This document shows, in pieces, positions 60,854 through 64,000 of a stretch of 64,000 nt of DNA. The notes below the pieces were generated by a model, which was not told the DNA's origin, did no database searches, and saw nothing but the letters and a program-made list of their open reading frames with translations. The translations under genes were made by a program, and so were the position numbers. The number at the start of each line of letters is the position of its first letter. Position 1 is the stretch's first letter. The stretch is from Lachnospiraceae bacterium (GTDB taxonomy: Bacteria > Bacillota > Clostridia > Lachnospirales > Lachnospiraceae), in assembly GCA_003979345.1 (NCBI GenBank), contig RYVZ01000004.1, forward strand, positions 98,282-162,281, in the 5' to 3' direction.

Positions 60854-61170
60854 AGATTTTTACATTCGCCAAGAAACTGCAGTCCGCTGATCCTGCCTTT
60901 GATCTTAATCTCATCCTCCCTATAATAGAGAATTTCAAGCCGGCTTCCCTGTACCAAAAGGCGGTCATGCTTTAAGGCGATCACAATGCAGGTTTCCTCA
61001 AACAGGCAGATACTCCGATAGTTCTCGATCGTCAGCTCGGTGTTCCCCGTCATCGTGATCAGACATTCCCCATACACAAGGTCTTTCGGCAGGGAAAGCC
61101 GCTCTGTCAGCTTAAGAAACCGCCGCTCATCACGGCGTTCATTCTCTTTTTCCATTGCCGCAGCTTCCAC
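60850..61170 (-). CDS. yqfC: Sporulation protein YqfC
   Basis: 106 residues of the YqfC family: RFLKLTERLSLPKDLVYGECLITMTGNTELTIENYRSICLFEETCIVIALK is conserved throughout sporulating Firmicutes. The precise function is unknown. It is the first gene of the yqfC-yqfD-phoH-pgpH-like-ybeY run and overlaps yqfD by 4 bases. Confidence 0.92.
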   Translation of the reverse strand: MEAAAMEKENERRDERRFLKLTERLSLPKDLVYGECLITMTGNTELTIENYRSICLFEETCIVIALKHDRLLVQGSRLEILYYREDEIKIKGRISGLQFLGECKNL

Positions 61171-61231
61171 GCATCTTTCTTTTTCTATCAGTGTATGCGT
61201 TGATACAGAGCAAAAGAACAGTCATGACTCA

Positions 61232-62542
61232 CTACGCCTGTGTGATCACCTGCCTGATCAACGGCGTTTTCGCCACAGGCTCTGCACTGATCGTAACCGC
61301 GCGTGACAGCCTTTCTTTCGCCGCGGCAAGCTTTGCTTTGTCATTTGCATGGAGCGTTGCGACCGCTTCACCCTTTCGCACCGCATCCCCCTTTTTCTTA
61401 TGAAATACAATGCCGACCGACAGATCGATCACATCCTCCTTCGTCTCTCTGCCGCCGCCGAGCATCAGCGAGCAGATCCCCGCCTCGTCACAGACGATGC
61501 CCTCTATATATCCGTCATTTTCTGCCGGAATGCTTTCTTTGAGTGCCGCCTCAGGCAGACGTTCCGGATGATAGACCATATCGGCATCCCCGCCCTGCGC
61601 CGCGACAAACTCCGCAAGCTTCTCACGCGCAGAACCATCCGCGATCACACCTAAAAGCTTCTCTCTTGCCTGTTCCGTACGATCCGCCTTTCCTGCCGCG
61701 AGCAGCATATGGCTGCCGAGCGTCAGGCACAGTTCCAAAAAGTCTTTGGGGCCGCTTCCGGAAAGCGTATCGATCGCCTCGCGTACTTCCAGTGCATTCC
61801 CGACCGCATACCCCAAGGGCTGATCCATATCCGTAATGACTGCGGTCGTCTTTCTTCCGGCGCCGTTTCCGATCCGCACCATTTCCCGCGCAAGCGCTGC
61901 GGCGTCCGCCTCTTTTTTCATGAATGCACCGCTTCCGGTCTTTACATCCAGCACGATTGCATCCGCGCCCGCCGCAAGTTTTTTGCTCATGATCGAGCTT
62001 GCAATCAGCGACATCTGATCGACAGTCGCCGTCACGTCCCTGAGCGCGTACAGTTTTTTATCCGCGGGAGCCAAATCCGCGGTCTGTCCCATGATGGCGA
62101 TCCCGATCCGGTTGACCTGTGAAAGAAACTGTTCCGTCGTAATATCGGTATGGAAGCCCGTAAAACTTTCCAGTTTGTCAATCGTTCCGCCCGTATGGCC
62201 GAGCCCGCGTCCGCTCATTTTGGCAACCTTAACGCCGCAGGCGGCGACCATCGGCGTCAAAGCAAGCGAAGTCTTATCTCCGACGCCGCCCGTACTGTGC
62301 TTATCGACCTTCACGCCCTGAATCGCACTTAAATCAAGAAGATCACCGCTATGCGCCATCTCCATTGTAAGGGTAAGCGTTTCTGCCTCATTTAAGCCCT
62401 GATAATACATTGCCATCATCATCGCAGACATCTGATAGTCAGGAATTCTTCCGTCCGTATAGCCCTGTATCATATACGCGATCTCATCCTCCGTCAGTAC
62501 CCCGCCATCCCTCTTTTTTTTAATCAGATCATACATTCTCAT
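61232..62542 (-). CDS. pdp: Pyrimidine-nucleoside phosphorylase
   Basis: 436 residues of the thymidine/pyrimidine-nucleoside phosphorylase family, splitting (deoxy)uridine and thymidine into base and (deoxy)ribose-1-phosphate. It begins MYDLIKKKRDGGVLTEDEI and has the hallmark KMSGRGLGHTGGTIDKLE, as well as KHSTGGVGDKTSLAL. A GGAGGG ribosome binding site precedes the start. It is probably a single gene; no deoC/deoD partner is visible. Confidence 0.92.
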   Translation of the reverse strand: MRMYDLIKKKRDGGVLTEDEIAYMIQGYTDGRIPDYQMSAMMMAMYYQGLNEAETLTLTMEMAHSGDLLDLSAIQGVKVDKHSTGGVGDKTSLALTPMVAACGVKVAKMSGRGLGHTGGTIDKLESFTGFHTDITTEQFLSQVNRIGIAIMGQTADLAPADKKLYALRDVTATVDQMSLIASSIMSKKLAAGADAIVLDVKTGSGAFMKKEADAAALAREMVRIGNGAGRKTTAVITDMDQPLGYAVGNALEVREAIDTLSGSGPKDFLELCLTLGSHMLLAAGKADRTEQAREKLLGVIADGSAREKLAEFVAAQGGDADMVYHPERLPEAALKESIPAENDGYIEGIVCDEAGICSLMLGGGRETKEDVIDLSVGIVFHKKKGDAVRKGEAVATLHANDKAKLAAAKERLSRAVTISAEPVAKTPLIRQVITQA

Positions 62543-62635
62543 ATGCAGTGTCCCTCCCCCTTATGTTGTCTGCTCTCCCAACCATACTACTTCGCCTTAA
62601 AGGAATATCGCCCTTATCATTTCACGGTTTTTCCG

Positions 62636-63772
62636 TCATTCAGATCTTTGCCTTTCCACATAACTTTCCACATTATAAAGAAACTCTACCGCCCAAAACG
62701 TCAGATCACAGAGCAGCGCATTTTTATTATGATAATCCGCCTCTAAACGCACATCCGTATAGGGACCGGTATCCTTGATATTTTTTGGCGAATAGCGCTT
62801 ATTATGCGGCGCCGAAAAGTCCATGCGCAGAATGCCGTCCCCGTCGATAGCTTCGCGGATATTCCGAACAGATTCTCTGATGATGTCCACGCGTTCACCG
62901 ACCCCAAGCATCGCAATCTCGCTTAGCACACGCCGGTACAGGATCGTATCGATCAGGTCGCTCCGAAAGGCCCTGAGCGGTCGTATCAGCGCAAAGCAGG
63001 GCGCATAATATCTGCCGCCAATTCTGACATGCATGTCGTTGTCAGGCTTCATAATCCTATTTACATGATTCAGGGCATCCGCCATCATGCTGATGCTCTC
63101 GCTGTTTCGCCAAGAATCTGTATATGCGAGCATTGCCAATGTATAAGAGTCGGGGAAATACTCGTCCGATTCAATATACGGATAATTATACTTGCGTTTT
63201 GCACCGGCATTATATTTTGTGATTTCATCTAAAGAGCCGATCTCCAGTACACGCCGGAATCCTTTTAAGCAGATCTGCTGAAATTCCCGGACATCCGCAT
63301 AGTCATCGCCGTAACCGAGCATCGCCTGCATCGTGTTGACCAGCGCCATTAAGCAGTTACCGTTGTTGATCCCCACAAAGCGGTTCTCAAACCGCGTGCG
63401 CTCAGGTGATATCCGTGAAAATTCTTCACACAGAGTTTCCTCATTGCGCATTGCCCTCACAAAATCTGCCACAAGCGGGTGATCCTTCGGTATCCGGTAA
63501 TAAGAAAGGAGGCGCGCGGCATGTTCCCCGTCCTGAAGCGGTATTTCCTGTAAGACCTGCCCGCGCCAGTTGCTCAAGCTGTGCATCCCGTTTCCGATAT
63601 ACCCGTTTGGCATCGCATAGTTTTTTACAAGCTGATAATCGGGCAATGCATAGATCTGACCCAGCAGCCGTTCCTCTTCTTCTGCGGAAATCTCTTTTAA
63701 GATCTCTTTACGAAGCCGGTACTGAATGACCGGACCTGCGTGCTCCATCAAAAAATCGATTGATTTTGACAT
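62636..63772 (-). CDS. Unrecognised soluble protein (378 aa)
   Basis: The product is soluble, acidic-to-neutral and rich in aromatic residues and helices. It contains blocks such as NYAMPNGYIGNGMHSLSNWRG and GINNGNCLMALVNTMQAMLGYGDDY. The regular helical spacing resembles an alpha/alpha toroid, but no catalytic motif was recognised. I choose the ATG at 63772 (AGGAAA ten bases upstream); 39 additional in-frame codons run into the repeat region beyond 63840 and are unlikely to be coding. No operon partner is evident. Confidence 0.6.
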   Translation of the reverse strand: MSKSIDFLMEHAGPVIQYRLRKEILKEISAEEEERLLGQIYALPDYQLVKNYAMPNGYIGNGMHSLSNWRGQVLQEIPLQDGEHAARLLSYYRIPKDHPLVADFVRAMRNEETLCEEFSRISPERTRFENRFVGINNGNCLMALVNTMQAMLGYGDDYADVREFQQICLKGFRRVLEIGSLDEITKYNAGAKRKYNYPYIESDEYFPDSYTLAMLAYTDSWRNSESISMMADALNHVNRIMKPDNDMHVRIGGRYYAPCFALIRPLRAFRSDLIDTILYRRVLSEIAMLGVGERVDIIRESVRNIREAIDGDGILRMDFSAPHNKRYSPKNIKDTGPYTDVRLEADYHNKNALLCDLTFWAVEFLYNVESYVERQRSE

Positions 63773-63870
63773 CCTTTCAGTTTCCTGTATCATACAAACA
63801 CCATATCCTTTTCTGTGATGTTCCGGACTGACAAAGATTCTTCCTAGCGGTATAATGTCTAACGACATCA

Positions 63871-64000
63871 TACCATGTGCTCCGCACATGCTTACGCTCC
63901 GCGATGCACACTCGCTCCGCTCGGCGCGGTATCATATCTGTCGATATTGTACCATGTGCTCCGCACATGCCTGCTCTTCGCGATGCACACTCGCTTCGCT
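63871..64000. repeat. Direct repeats at the window end
   Basis: A unit of about 50 bp starting TACCATGTGCTCCGCACATG and ending in GATGCACACTCGCT(C/T)CGCT occurs at 63871-63920 and again at 63950-64000, about 79 bases apart. It contains a CATGTGC/GCACATG palindrome. The second copy reaches the window edge, so the array probably continues. It has some coding-like frames, but they only reflect the repeats. Confidence 0.7.

Noticed and set aside
63777..63968. Small minus-strand frame in the terminal repeats
   Set aside because: Its sequence is only the translation of the direct repeats, and it runs off the window; there is no supporting ribosome binding site.

Overview
The window looks like a chromosomal segment of a motile, anaerobic, endospore-forming Firmicute, most likely a Lachnospiraceae-type clostridium. 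This is inferred from the gene set: an anaerobe's [FeFe]-hydrogenase-like protein, MinC/MinD/MinE together with SepF, the YqfC/YqfD sporulation proteins, a SpoVB-like flippase, a choline-binding-repeat lysozyme and strong AGGAGG-type ribosome binding sites. Almost every gene is on the minus strand, so transcription runs from the high coordinates to the low ones. Only one two-gene ABC operon (18436-20005) is on the plus strand. I see no CRISPR array, prophage, transposase or rRNA. There is one tRNA, tRNA-Thr(CGT).

Layout, left to right. 1-222: the start of rplU with its leader and promoter. 219-7050: a sensory and membrane-protein region with a double hemerythrin, two zinc-ribbon membrane proteins, a small lipoprotein, and a two-gene chemoreceptor operon. 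That operon pairs a Cache-type membrane receptor with a soluble receptor whose input domain is an [FeFe]-hydrogenase H-cluster domain. 7184-10378: a GGGtGRT-family protein next to a NifU/IscU-like scaffold, a third zinc-ribbon membrane protein and a GlmU-like hexapeptide acyltransferase. 10489-18371: topB, a DUF234-type ATPase, a c-di-GMP phosphodiesterase, asd and argH with its promoter.

18436-24236: a plus-strand ABC importer lacking a binding protein, tRNA-Thr, then an ABC pair with a catalytically degenerate ATPase directly behind a GH25 lysozyme, and a cytidylate-kinase-like protein. 24267-27022: rluD-type pseudouridine synthase, lspA, aroB. 27067-38856: a dense cell-envelope supercluster (sepF, HlyD-like protein, D,D-carboxypeptidase, mgsA, rodA, minE, minD, minC, PBP2, mreD, mreC, mreB) that brings the elongation and division-site machineries into one transcriptional direction. 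38891-49443: radC, a methionine-gamma-lyase-family enzyme, miaA, mutL, mutS, miaB and proA. 49562-54474: 5-formyl-THF cyclo-ligase, a DUF896 protein, proB, a small palindromic repeat element and two FAD oxidoreductases. 54592-61170: a BofC-like protein, a SpoVB-like flippase and the conserved ybeY / pgpH-like / phoH / yqfD / yqfC block. 61232-64000: pyrimidine-nucleoside phosphorylase, an unrecognised soluble protein and a direct-repeat region that runs off the window.

The best candidates for under-described biology are: (1) the hydrogenase-domain chemoreceptor, which keeps all four H-cluster cysteine ligands but has lost the proton-relay cysteine; (2) the GGGtGRT + NifU-like pair; (3) the lysozyme-linked ABC system, whose ATPase lacks the Walker-B glutamate and the switch histidine; (4) the shortened PgpH-like protein with an altered HD motif; (5) the small palindromic element in front of proB. 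Start codons were chosen from Shine-Dalgarno spacing wherever the longest frame was misleading.
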